In this document: in pieces, positions 9,572 through 18,764 of the stretch | Position numbering within the stretch: position 1 is the stretch's first letter | How the letters are laid out: each line of letters starts with the position of its first letter | Origin: JAICSD01 sp963836665 | GTDB lineage: Bacteria; Acidobacteriota; Vicinamibacteria; Vicinamibacterales; 2-12-FULL-66-21 | Reading direction: 5' to 3' | DNA: 64,000 nt | Assembly: GCA_963836665.1 (NCBI GenBank) | Contig: CAWIKL010000001.1 | Location: 248,001 to 312,000 of the forward strand | Position numbers and translations under genes: made by a program | The notes under the pieces: model-generated | What the model saw: only the letters and a program-made list of their open reading frames with translations | Told to the model about the DNA's origin: nothing | Databases searched by the model: none

Positions 9572-10748
9572 CGCCGATCTCGATGCGCTCGACCGTCGGG
9601 GCTGAGAACGACAGGCGTAGCGTGTTCTTCCCGGCTCCGTTCACGTAAAACGCCTCGCCAGCGACATAAATCACTCCTTCATCGATGGCGCGTATGAGGA
9701 GGCGGTCGGCATCGATCGCCGCCGGCAGCGTCAGCCAGAGAAAGAAACCGCCGTCGGGCTTGGGCCAGCTGGCCAGCGCGCCGAGCTCGCGCTGCAGCGC
9801 CTGCTGCATGGCGTCGCGCTTCGCCGCGTAGTGACGGCGCAGCAGTGGAATCTGCCGATCGAGCACGCCGCGGCGGCAGGCTTCGTAGACCACGCGCTGG
9901 TCGAGCGAGCCCGTCAGCAGATCCTCGGCCTGCTTGGCCATCTCCAGCTTCGCGGCGAGGGCCGGCGCTGCTGCCATCCAGGCGACGCGGTAGCCGGGCG
10001 CCAGTGTCTTGGAGAAGCTGCTGAGGTAGACGACCCGTCCTTCTCCATCGTCCGCTTTGATCGGGCGGACATCGTGCTCGGACGCAGAGTCCTCGAAATA
10101 GAGATCGCGATACGGGTCATCTTCGACGATAAGAACATCGCGGCGTGCGGCCCACTCGAGCAGGGCGCGGCGCTTGCCGAGGCCGATCAGCAGCCCGGTC
10201 GGGTTCTGGAAGTTCGGCACGAGGTAGAGGAACTTGATACGTCGCCCTTCGTCGGCCAGCCTCACCCAGGTGGCGTCGAGCGCGCCCAGATCGATCCCGT
10301 CCGGCTCCTGCGGGATCCCGACCATCGACGCCTGCACATTGCGGAACGCGCTGATGGCGCCGACGTAGGTCGGCAGTTCGACAAGGATCACGTCGCCGGG
10401 ATCAACGAGAACACGGGCGACGAGATCCAGCCCCTGTTGTGATCCCGTTGTCACCAGCAGATCTTCGATCGCGGTGTCGATGCCGCGCGCGCGCTGGATG
10501 CCGGCGATGGTTTCGAGCAGCGGCTTGTAGCCGCGCGTCGGGCCGTACTGGAGGATGGCGGCGTCGCGACTGGCCAGCAATTCCGACGCAATCGTGCGGA
10601 ACTCATCCCAGGCAAAGGTCTCCGGCGCGGGATAGCCCGGCGCGAACGAGATGAGATCGCGCCCAGCGGCGAGCAGCGTGCCCATCTTGCGGATAGCCGA
10701 CTGCGTCATGCGGCCGGCGGTGCGCGAGAGAAACTGGTCGTGATTCAT
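9489..10748 (-). CDS. PLP-dependent aminotransferase, class I/II (LysN/MocR-like fold)
   Basis: Fold-type I aminotransferase of 419 residues. It shows the family signatures: GSQQGLDLVARVL (cofactor phosphate side), PNFQNPTG (substrate loop), VEDDPYRDL (the Asp that contacts the pyridine nitrogen) and SSFSKTLAPGYRVAW near residue 243, whose Lys forms the Schiff base. The closest characterised relatives are 2-aminoadipate transaminases and kynurenine/branched-chain aminotransferases; substrate cannot be fixed from sequence. ATG 10748 overlaps the TGA of the upstream membrane-protein gene (ATGA). Confidence 0.9.
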   Translation of the reverse strand: MNHDQFLSRTAGRMTQSAIRKMGTLLAAGRDLISFAPGYPAPETFAWDEFRTIASELLASRDAAILQYGPTRGYKPLLETIAGIQRARGIDTAIEDLLVTTGSQQGLDLVARVLVDPGDVILVELPTYVGAISAFRNVQASMVGIPQEPDGIDLGALDATWVRLADEGRRIKFLYLVPNFQNPTGLLIGLGKRRALLEWAARRDVLIVEDDPYRDLYFEDSASEHDVRPIKADDGEGRVVYLSSFSKTLAPGYRVAWMAAAPALAAKLEMAKQAEDLLTGSLDQRVVYEACRRGVLDRQIPLLRRHYAAKRDAMQQALQRELGALASWPKPDGGFFLWLTLPAAIDADRLLIRAIDEGVIYVAGEAFYVNGAGKNTLRLSFSAPTVERIEIGVSRLARALRAELAAPATTGAAADPAAS

Positions 10749-11722
10749 GGAGCGGATCGTGCGGAGTGATACCAACGGTAGTGTGACAGGTAAGCGCCGA
10801 GCGCCGCCAGCGCCAGGTATTCGAACACGATGCCGCGCAACAGCCAGGCCGCGGCTTGCAGCGGCAGGACCGCCAGGCCGACAAGCGGCACGAAGGCGAT
10901 GAGTCCAAGACCGGCGGTGGCCAGAATCGACGCCGCGGTGGCGATGATGACGACGACGAGCACGACGCCAAACACCGCTGCGACCTCGCGGAGATGGCCC
11001 CAGACGAACGCCAGCGCCAGGCGTACGCCGTCGCGGACGCTGACGTCCTCGAGAGCGACCACCATCTGGGTAATCAGATAGAAGAAGTTCACCAGCGTGA
11101 TCCAGACGATCAACACGCTCGAGGCCACCGCCGCCGCCGCGGTCCACCCGAGGAGGACGGCTGAATTTCCGGCCAGGGCGTAGCCGCCGAGCACGAACGC
11201 CAGGTAGACCGCCGCGGTAACGGCGTAGACGAACAGCAGCCCGAGCCCGATCCGCACATAGCGCCGCCACAATCGACGGCAGCCGTCGATGAACGGTTCG
11301 ATGGCGACGACCGCGGCGCGGCGGAGTGCGTCGAAATGCAGCGGCGGGCGCTCGATCGGGCCGGCCACCCGCTCCGCCTCGGCCAGCAGCGAGATCGTGC
11401 CCGCCTTGACGACAAACGTCACGACCGAGCCGCCGACGAGGACGAGGAGTCCGGCGGCCAGGAAGGCGGCCAGAGCGGCCGGGCTCTGCGTCAGTGCCGC
11501 GATGATCGCCGTAACGATCTGGCGCGCGTCGCCGCGGAGCAGGTCGGCCATGCTGGTGTCGAGCAGCAGCGCGACCAGGAAGGCGCCGCCGACGATCGGC
11601 ACGGCGAGCATGAGCTTGAGGCTCGACTCGGCGACGAACTGGACGAGGACCAGTGGCCAATTCGCGGCGGCGACGAGCGCCCCGCGCTTGAGCGCCGCCT
11701 TGAGTCCGGGCGTATCGGCCAT
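10745..11722 (-). CDS. Polytopic membrane protein of unknown function
   Basis: A 325-residue integral membrane protein with about six or seven long hydrophobic helices (for example LMLAVPIVGGAFLVALLL, LAAGLLVLVGGSVVTFVV, IGLGLLFVYAVTAAVYLAFVLGG, VAAVFGVVLVVVIIATAASIL). I do not recognise a named family, although DUF4013-like glycerophosphoryl-diester-phosphodiesterase membrane domains look similar. It is translationally coupled to the downstream aminotransferase through a 4-bp overlap. ATG 11722 is preferred over an in-frame TTG at 11728. It is divergent from the NtrY-like kinase. Confidence 0.75.
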   Translation of the reverse strand: MADTPGLKAALKRGALVAAANWPLVLVQFVAESSLKLMLAVPIVGGAFLVALLLDTSMADLLRGDARQIVTAIIAALTQSPAALAAFLAAGLLVLVGGSVVTFVVKAGTISLLAEAERVAGPIERPPLHFDALRRAAVVAIEPFIDGCRRLWRRYVRIGLGLLFVYAVTAAVYLAFVLGGYALAGNSAVLLGWTAAAAVASSVLIVWITLVNFFYLITQMVVALEDVSVRDGVRLALAFVWGHLREVAAVFGVVLVVVIIATAASILATAGLGLIAFVPLVGLAVLPLQAAAWLLRGIVFEYLALAALGAYLSHYRWYHSARSAP

Positions 11723-11818
11723 CCGCAATTATTATCCGACGGGTCACGTTCCCGCCGCGGCGCTCGCCGCGGTGTATCCTCGAACCACGTGGGCCAGACG
11801 ACGACGGGTGCGGCGCTC

Positions 11819-14800
11819 ATGACGAGGGACCGGCGCGTGAGCGCGGCGCGGCTGTTTGCCGGAGGCTGCGCGGCAGCGGCGCTGGCGGTGCTCGCCGGCT
11901 TCGCCGTCGAGTTCTGGCGCTTCGGCCTCGACGATCGGGCGGCCGCCGTGCGGCTCGAACAGAGCGTCCAGGACACGATCGCCGGGATGACCGCGGACGT
12001 AACCAGCGTTGCCCACGCGATCAGCGGCGATCCCGCCGTCCGTGAGGCGATGGCGTCGAACCCCGAGGCCGACGAACACGCGCGGCAGCTGTTCGATGCC
12101 GCGCTGCTCGCGCGCCAGTCGCCGGGCGACGACGACTCGATCATCGCGCTGACGATCTACGACAACGGCGGTGTGCCGCGGGCATGGGCGGGACGTGCCT
12201 CGGACCTGCCGCTCGAACGGGTAAAGGGGGCGGCCGCCATCTTCGTCACGTCGACGCCGCTCGGGCTGCGCCTGGTTTATGTCGAGCCGATCGCGGCCAC
12301 CGCCGATGCGCGCCGGCTTGGCGCGGTCGTGGTCGAGCATGCCGTGGCGCCGGCACCGGCGGTGTCGCGGCTGGGTGTCGCCGTGTATGCGCTCGACACG
12401 CCGGCGGCGCCGGTGGAACTGCGTCTGCCGCTCGCTTCGCCACCACCCACCGTCGCGACCGTGTTTCCGTTCGCGATCCGTGCCCCCGACGGGACGCCGC
12501 TGCTCCAGGCGTCAACGAGCCTGGCCGACCTGCGCGCCGGACGGCTGGCGCTGCGGCGTACGGCCGTTTCCGCGGCGCTGATCGTGTTCGGGGCGACGAT
12601 CTTTCTGCTCGCGGGACCGCTGCTCGACCGTCGGTTCGCGGCACGGGCGCCGGCGCGGGAGCTCGAGTTGACGCTGGCGATCGGTACTCGTCGTGCTGGC
12701 GGGCGGCGCCGTGCTGTGGCTGGCGTTGGCGATTGCGCCGTGGGCCCGGTCGCCCGCGGCACGCAGCGCAGCGCGCCTGTGCCTGGCCGCGGGGACCGCG
12801 GCGGCGGTCGCGGCGGCGCTCGTCTCGGCGGCGGTCCGGCTGCGGCTCGCGCTGCGGGCGCGCCGGCTGACGCCGTCGTCGTCAGCGCTTGGCTTCGCCG
12901 CGGCGCAGCTCGCGGCCGGCGTGTTCCTGGCGGCGATGCTGGTCGGGTTCGAGCGCGTCCTCGGTCGCAGCATCGATCCGGCCGCGGTCGATCTGAATCA
13001 CTTCTCGCTGCACCCGTGGACGCCGGCGCGTCTGACGACGCTGGCGGCAATCGTGCTCAGCCACGCCGCCGTGCTCTGGTTCGGAGCGCTGGCGTGCGTA
13101 CTGGCCGCCTTCCGCTGGCGTCTGCCGCGTCGTGTCTCGGCGTGGCATGTCGGCGTGGCGGCGTTCTGGCTGGCGCCGACCGTGGCGGTGGCGGTCGCCG
13201 CGACACAACGCGAGTGGGCGATCCCGTGGACCCCGATCCTCCTCGCTGCGGTGACCTGTGCACTCGCTGCGCTCGTCACGCCTCGCCTGGCGGGCTGGTA
13301 TCGCCGCGCGACGGTCGCGGCACGGCTGCTGGTGCTGTTCGTGGCCTTCCTGCTGCCGGCTCTTCTCGTGTATCCGACAGTGCATTTCTATTCTGAAGGC
13401 GCCCTGCGCCAGCTCATCGCCGAACCCGAGCACGGCTATGCGGTCCAGGCGATGACGCATCCGCAGGTGCTGCAAGATCGCCTGACGGAAGCCGAAGGCC
13501 AGATCGACCAGTTGTCGCTGGCGGAACTCGTCGCACGGGCACGCAGCGTGCCGCCCGACGGCCCCCGCACCGACGTCGCCTTTCATATTTGGAATGAAAC
13601 GGTGCTGGCGCGTCAGCGTCTGACCAGCGACGTCGAGCTCTACGATGCCAGCGGCGCACTGCTCAGCCGGTTCGCGCTCAACTTCCCCGAGTCGGCGCTC
13701 GAGCAGATGCCGGGGCCCTCCGCCGACTGCACTTGGATCGTCTACGGCGAGGCGCAGTCCTTTGGCGGGGCGCAGGAACGCAACACGCTGCACGCGCAGC
13801 GCAGCATCTGCGAGAACGGCACAGCGATCGCCACTCTGGTGATGCATGTCGTCTTCGACTACCGCACGCTCCCGTTCATCAGCTCCCAGTCAGCGTACCT
13901 GGATGTGCTCGTCGGCGCCGCCGGCGCGCCGGCCGAGGGGCTGCCGGAGGGGGAGGTCGAATTTGTCGCCTACGGCTGGGGGCTAACCACTATCTATTCG
14001 TCTGGACACGACTCGTGGGAGCTCGACCCGGCGACCTTCGAGCGCGTCTATAGATCGCGGCAGCCGTTCTGGACGATCGCCGCCAAGGCTGGTAAGTCGT
14101 ACGACGTCTACTTCGCCAACGACCGCCAGTTCATCTACGCGCTAGGCTATCCGGTGCCGTCGGTGTTCGACCATTTTGTCCGGCTGGCGGAGTTGACGAC
14201 ACTGGCGGCGGTGCTCTACGTCGTGGTGCTAATGGGGCACGCCGTTTTCGTTCGGCTCTCCCGCGGCCGTCCGCAGAGTGGACGCTCGCTGCTGCGAGAG
14301 ATTCGCGCCAGCTTCTACCGCAAATTGTTTCTCGCCTTCGTCCTCGCCTCGATCGTCCCGGTACTGACGCTGGCACTGGTCGTCCGCGCCTACTTCGCAG
14401 GCCTACTGCTCACCGACATCAAGGGGGAAGCGTCACGCACCGCCGCCGTGGCGCAGCGTGTGATCGAGGACTCGGAACAGCTGGCCCGCACCGAAGGCGT
14501 GATCGCCTTCGGCGACGACCTGATGGTCTGGATCAGCCAGCTGATCAACCAGGACGTGAACGTGTTCAACGGGGCTACGCTCGCCGCGACGAGCGAGCGC
14601 GATCTCTTCGCGTCGGGTCTCCTGCCCACACGTACGCCGGAGCCCGTGTATCGCGCCATCGTGCTGCAGCGCCTGCCGAGCATCGTTACGGAAGACCGAA
14701 TCGGTGACGTGTCGTATATGCTGGCGGCGACGCCGATTCGCTCCGGTACGCGTAACGCGGTGCTGACGGTCCCGCTGGCGCTGCGCCAGCACGAGGTCGA

Positions 14801-15752
14801 GCGCGAGATCGACGATCTCGATCGCGGCATCCACCTGGCGGCGCTGTTCTTCATCCTCCTCGGCGCGGCCATCGGCCTGTCGATGGCCGAGCGCATCGCC
14901 GATCCGATCAGCCAGCTGACGCGGGCGACGCGGCACATCGCCCGCGGCGATTTCGACGCGCGCATCGCGGTCCGGTCGTCTGACGAATTGCGACGTCTGG
15001 TCGACGCGTTCAACGGCATGGCGGCGGAGCTGAAGGCGCAGCGCGACCAGCTCGAGAAGACGCACCGCCTGGAGGCCTGGGCCGAAATGGCCCGCCAGGT
15101 CGCGCACGAGATCAAGAATCCGCTCACGCCGATCCAGCTGTCGGCGGAGCACCTGCGCCGCGTCCATGCCGATCGCGGCGAGCCGATGGGGCCGGTGCTC
15201 GAGGGATGCGTCACGACGATTCTCGGTCAGGTACGCCTGCTGCGCCAGATCGCCGCCGAATTCTCCAGCTTCGCCTCGTCGCCGACGGCGCGGCGCCAGC
15301 CCGTCGATCCGGTCGCGCTGGTGCACGACGTCGTCGAACCCTATCGCGTGCCGCTGGCAGGGCGGATCGTGCTCGACAACGCCGTCGCCCCGCCGCTGCC
15401 GCCGGTGGTCATCGATCGGACGCTCGCCGGGCGCGCCCTCGCCAACATCATCGAGAACGCGCTCCACGCCATGCCGCGCGACGGGCGCTTACGACTGGCG
15501 GCGCGTGTCGAAGAACCTTGGCTGGTCATCGACGTCGAAGACACCGGCGTCGGCATGGACGAGGACGCGCTGGCGCGCGTGTTCGAGCCCTATTTCTCGA
15601 CCAAGTCGACGGGCACGGGTCTGGGCCTGCCGATCGCGAAACGGAACATCGAGTTGAGCGGCGGTACCATCAGTGTGGGCAGCCGCAAGGGGGCGGGAAC
15701 AATCGTGACGATTCGCCTACCGCTCACCGCCGCGGACGACGCTCCCGCCTAG
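11819..15752 (+). CDS. NtrY-like sensor histidine kinase, frameshifted
   Basis: Large membrane sensor kinase of about 1310 residues once the frame is repaired. Frame 1 starts at ATG 11819: TM1 at about 12-30, an extracytoplasmic sensing region, and a TM near 245. Near 12,680 the reading frame moves by +1 and continues with several more TMs, a second periplasmic region, a HAMP-type linker (AERIADPISQLTRATRHI), the H-box ARQVAHEIKNPLTPIQLS, the N-box IIENALHAM and the ATP-lid motifs DTGVGMDED and GTGLGLPIAKRNIELSGG. Removing one G at GCGATCGGTAC restores LTLAIVLVVLAGGAVLW, so a one-base insertion fits. No response regulator is adjacent; NtrX-type partners are usual for this family. Confidence 0.8.
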
Positions 15753-16558
15753 GCGTCGCGATGATCTGTCGCCACGTCGGGCGCTGGCGGCGGTGTCGCC
15801 GACGATGGCGCCGGCCGTCGGCGCAGCCGGCTGTAGACGAACATGAGCAGCGCTGCAGTGACGTAAGTGTAGGACAGCACGACGAGGGCAAGGCGTGGGT
15901 GCGCCGCGATTGCCGCGATCACGATGGCGCCGAGCAGCAGCCACACGGGCGAGCGACGCCAGCCGACGTCGATCGCCTTGACGCTGCGGAAGCGAATCGT
16001 GCTGACCATCAGGAACCCGGGGATGAGCAGCATCGGCAGCGCCAGCGCGGCGATCCGCGGATCCTGCAGCCCCCATGGATAGAGGAACACCGTGGACGCG
16101 GTCACTGACGCGGCCGCCGGGCTCGGCAATCCCGCGAAGTAGCGTTTGTCGGTGAGCGCCATCCCCTGGATGTTGAACCGCGCCAGGCGTAGCGCGGCGG
16201 CGGTCACGTAGACGAAGCCGGCGGCCCAGCCCAACCGCCCGAGCGGCCACAGCCCCCAGGTGAAAGCCAGGATGGCGGGCGCCACGCCGAACGACACGAC
16301 GTCGGCGAGCGAATCGAGCTCGGCGCCGAACGCGGACTGCGAATGCGTGAGCCGCGCGAAATAACCGTCGAGCGTGTCGACGACCATCGCCACGCCGAGA
16401 AGCACCGCCGCGGTGTCGAAATCACCACGCGTCGAATAAACAATTGACGCGTAGCCGCACAGCAGGTTCGACACCGTCATCATCGACGGCAGTAGATAGA
16501 CGCCGCGCCGGAATCGCGCCTGGCGGTCTTCGCGCCGGCGCGAAAGAGGATTAATCAC
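15749..16558 (-). CDS. pssA: CDP-diacylglycerol--serine O-phosphatidyltransferase
   Basis: Integral membrane enzyme making phosphatidylserine from CDP-diacylglycerol and serine. It carries the CDP-alcohol phosphotransferase signature D-x2-D-G-x2-A-R-x8-G-x3-D-x3-D, seen as DTLDGYFAR then GAELDSLAD, and about seven TM helices in 269 residues. The start is GTG 16558, overlapping the psd TAA by 8 bp, so PS synthesis and decarboxylation are coupled. Its stop codon overlaps the stop of the convergent kinase gene in the palindrome CCTAGG. Confidence 0.94.
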   Translation of the reverse strand: MINPLSRRREDRQARFRRGVYLLPSMMTVSNLLCGYASIVYSTRGDFDTAAVLLGVAMVVDTLDGYFARLTHSQSAFGAELDSLADVVSFGVAPAILAFTWGLWPLGRLGWAAGFVYVTAAALRLARFNIQGMALTDKRYFAGLPSPAAASVTASTVFLYPWGLQDPRIAALALPMLLIPGFLMVSTIRFRSVKAIDVGWRRSPVWLLLGAIVIAAIAAHPRLALVVLSYTYVTAALLMFVYSRLRRRPAPSSATPPPAPDVATDHRDA

Positions 16559-17198
16559 CGGCCTTCAGCATACGCGGATGCAGGCGCGCCAGGACGGTTT
16601 CGCCCGCGACGACCTGCTGGCCGACTTCCGCGACGATCTCGGCGCGTGGCGGCAGGAACACGTCCATGCGTGATCCAAATTTCATCAGACCGATCCGCTC
16701 GCCGCGCTGGAGTGTCTGTCCTTCCTGGATGCGGCAGACGATGCGCCGCGCCAGGATGCCGACGACTTGCCGCACGACCACCGTGTCGCCGTGATGATCG
16801 AGCCAGATCTCGTTCAGCTCGTTGCCACTGGCGTCTTCCTTATAGGCTGGCAGGAACGTGCCCGGGCGATATTCGACCCGTGTGACCTGCCCGTCGACCG
16901 GCGTGCGGTTGATGTGGACATCGATCGGCGACAGGAAGATGGTGATCTGCGCCCACTCGCCGGGCGGCCCCCAGCGTCGGTCGGAGGGTCCGGCGATCAT
17001 GACCTTGCCGTCAGCCGGAGACACGACCAGCCCGTCGTCTTGCGGGATCACGCGTTCGGGGTCGCGAAAGAAATACGCGAAGAAGGCGCCGAGCGCCGCG
17101 AACCCTGCCGCCCAGCCGTAGCGCCGGGCACCGGTCAGCACCGCCGCAGGCACAAGGGCGCCGGCAATGAAGGGAACGCCGGCTTTGTCTATTTTCAT
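16551..17198 (-). CDS. psd: Phosphatidylserine decarboxylase (short type)
   Basis: Converts phosphatidylserine to phosphatidylethanolamine. The 215-residue length and the motif FGSRMD (Gly-Ser-Arg at 175-177) identify the short proenzyme class; the chain cleaves itself at the Gly-Ser bond and Ser176 becomes the pyruvoyl group. One or two N-terminal hydrophobic segments (residues ~10-22 and ~30-44) anchor it, and FLSPIDVHINRTPVDG near 88-103 is the conserved core. It comes directly before pssA, with a strong terminator just upstream separating it from the DUF465 gene. Confidence 0.95.
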   Translation of the reverse strand: MKIDKAGVPFIAGALVPAAVLTGARRYGWAAGFAALGAFFAYFFRDPERVIPQDDGLVVSPADGKVMIAGPSDRRWGPPGEWAQITIFLSPIDVHINRTPVDGQVTRVEYRPGTFLPAYKEDASGNELNEIWLDHHGDTVVVRQVVGILARRIVCRIQEGQTLQRGERIGLMKFGSRMDVFLPPRAEIVAEVGQQVVAGETVLARLHPRMLKAGD

Positions 17199-17203
17199 CG
17201 GTC

Positions 17204-17238
17204 AATAAAAAAGGCCGGCCTCCGATAGACCGGCCTTT
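17204..17238 (-). terminator. Rho-independent terminator after the DUF465 gene
   Basis: A perfect 8-bp stem AAGGCCGG / CCGGCCTT (17211-17218 with 17230-17237) has an 11-nt loop. Read on the minus strand it is followed by TTTTTTATTG, so it ends transcripts coming from the DUF465 gene or rimI-tsaB before psd. Confidence 0.85.
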
Positions 17239-17259
17239 GAATCCTGATTGTATATGGCT

Positions 17260-17505
17260 TCAACGCGGCGAGAGGTGCACCGGTTCCACGCGGTGATGCC
17301 GCAGCATGCTCTCCATCTGATCCTTGAGCTGGAGCTTGCGCTTCTTCAGCGTGACTTCTTCGAGTTGCTCGGGTTCTGAGAGGTACTGACGTATGGCGAG
17401 GTCGTGAATTCGTTCATCCAGGTCGTGATGCTGAGTGGCGAGTCGGCGGAACTCGTCGTTGCTCTGCAGCAACTGTTTCTTCATTTCCTCGAAATCTGTC
17501 GGCAT
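17260..17505 (-). CDS. DUF465 (YdcH-like) small helical protein
   Basis: An 81-residue, highly charged, mostly helical protein of the DUF465/YdcH family, recognised by LATQHHDLDERIHDLA, a pattern followed by a spaced KKRKLQLKDQMESMLRHH helix. The family is widespread but its function is unknown; it forms a short antiparallel coiled coil. ATG 17505 is chosen because AGGAGG lies 5 nt upstream. The terminator at 17204-17238 closes the transcript. Confidence 0.85.
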   Translation of the reverse strand: MPTDFEEMKKQLLQSNDEFRRLATQHHDLDERIHDLAIRQYLSEPEQLEEVTLKKRKLQLKDQMESMLRHHRVEPVHLSPR

Positions 17506-17557
17506 TTCCGCCTCCTGGAACAAGTGAAACTACCCGAGGGCATTCATACGGGCCAAC

Positions 17558-18013
17558 CTACCACTCCTCGCGCCAGAGAATCAAGGCATCTTCCGGCGGA
17601 TTGGTGTAATACCCCTGCCGTTTGGCAGATACAGAGAACCCAAGGCTGGCATAAAGCTGGAGCGCAGCGACGTTTGATTCACGGACCTCGAGTGTGGCCC
17701 GTCGGACGCCTTCTTGAGCAGCCTCCGCCATGACGGCCTGGAGCAACAGCGTTGCCAGTCCTTGACGGCGGCGGCCGGGACTGACGGCCAGCGTATTGAT
17801 GTGGAGCTCGTCGAAGATGAACCAGGCGATGCAGAAGGCAATCGCCCGATCTTCCGCATCCTTAAGCAGATAGACACGGGTCACGTCGGAGTTGGCGAGC
17901 TCCCAGACGAGCGTCTCCTTGGGCCAGGGGTTGGAGAACGACTCATGTTCGAGCGCGATGATGGCATCGATGTCGGCTTCAGCGCCGGGATCCCGGAGGC
18001 GCTCGACCCGCAT
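17558..18013 (-). CDS. rimI: Ribosomal-protein-alanine N-acetyltransferase RimI
   Basis: GNAT-fold acetyltransferase that acetylates the N-terminal alanine of ribosomal protein S18. From ATG 18013 it has 151 residues, the usual RimI length, with the acetyl-CoA loop VSPGRRRQGLATLLLQ, the substrate-proximal LEVRESNVAALQLYASLGF and a C-terminal YYTNPPEDALIL. It lies 1 bp after tsaB (TGACATG), the common tsaB-rimI pairing. A longer in-frame start at 18076 would overlap tsaB and is less likely. Confidence 0.92.
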   Translation of the reverse strand: MRVERLRDPGAEADIDAIIALEHESFSNPWPKETLVWELANSDVTRVYLLKDAEDRAIAFCIAWFIFDELHINTLAVSPGRRRQGLATLLLQAVMAEAAQEGVRRATLEVRESNVAALQLYASLGFSVSAKRQGYYTNPPEDALILWREEW

Positions 18014-18014
18014 G

Positions 18015-18731
18015 TCAGTTGCGGTCGGCTTCAAGGCGCCGGTCGCGGGCGAGCTCGGCGTCGGAACGGCGGACATACAACGGCACGACAGCGTGAGGCT
18101 TGACGGCGCGGGCGGGCTTCCCCGCCGCGATCAGCGCAATTGCGCCCGCAAGCGTCGGAAGAACCGACGGAATTCCGACTGCCGCGGCAAGACGCTGACC
18201 GAGGATCTCGCGGTAGCGGATGGCGCCATCGCCGGCGAAGAGAACGCGCGGGTGCTGGCGGAAAATCGCGGCCCAGGCGTCGAGCGTCGCCTCGGGGCTC
18301 ATCGATGACGGCTCGTGCATCTGGCGGCCGTCAGCGCCGTAGACGACGGCGAACACTTCGCCGCGGTGCGCGTCAATCCAAACCGCGAGCGGCGGTCGGG
18401 GTCCGTCACCGGGCGCCGGGGCCGCCGCCACCGCCAGTGCTTCGAAAGTGGAAACGGGCGTGACGAGCTTGCCGTGCGCGAGCGCGAGACCCTGGATCGT
18501 CGCGATGCCGATACGCAGACCTGTAAATGAGCCCGGGCCGGTCGCGACCGCGAAGCCGTCGATCTCGTCGAGTCGAAGATGCGCGGCGGCGAGCAGCTCG
18601 ATCAGCTCGCGCGGCAATCGCTGGCCGTGCGTGCGCGCGGCATCGCCCGCGCGCTCGATCACGATCGCGCCGTCGCGCACGATGGCCGCGCTACCGGCGG
18701 CGGACGAGGTGTCGAGCGAGAGAATCGTCAA
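18015..18731 (-). CDS. tsaB: tRNA threonylcarbamoyladenosine biosynthesis protein TsaB
   Basis: Partner of TsaD and TsaE in making the t6A37 modification on ANN-decoding tRNAs. The 238-residue protein has the ASKHA-fold start ILSLDTSSAAGSAAI and the signature ATGPGSFTGLRIG. The start is TTG 18731. It is the first gene of tsaB-rimI and is divergent from mutS over 33 bp, which contain a TATACT box oriented toward mutS. Confidence 0.93.
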   Translation of the reverse strand: MTILSLDTSSAAGSAAIVRDGAIVIERAGDAARTHGQRLPRELIELLAAAHLRLDEIDGFAVATGPGSFTGLRIGIATIQGLALAHGKLVTPVSTFEALAVAAAPAPGDGPRPPLAVWIDAHRGEVFAVVYGADGRQMHEPSSMSPEATLDAWAAIFRQHPRVLFAGDGAIRYREILGQRLAAAVGIPSVLPTLAGAIALIAAGKPARAVKPHAVVPLYVRRSDAELARDRRLEADRN

Positions 18732-18764
18732 TTCTGCAATGTTATACTCGGCGCAATCCCTCCG

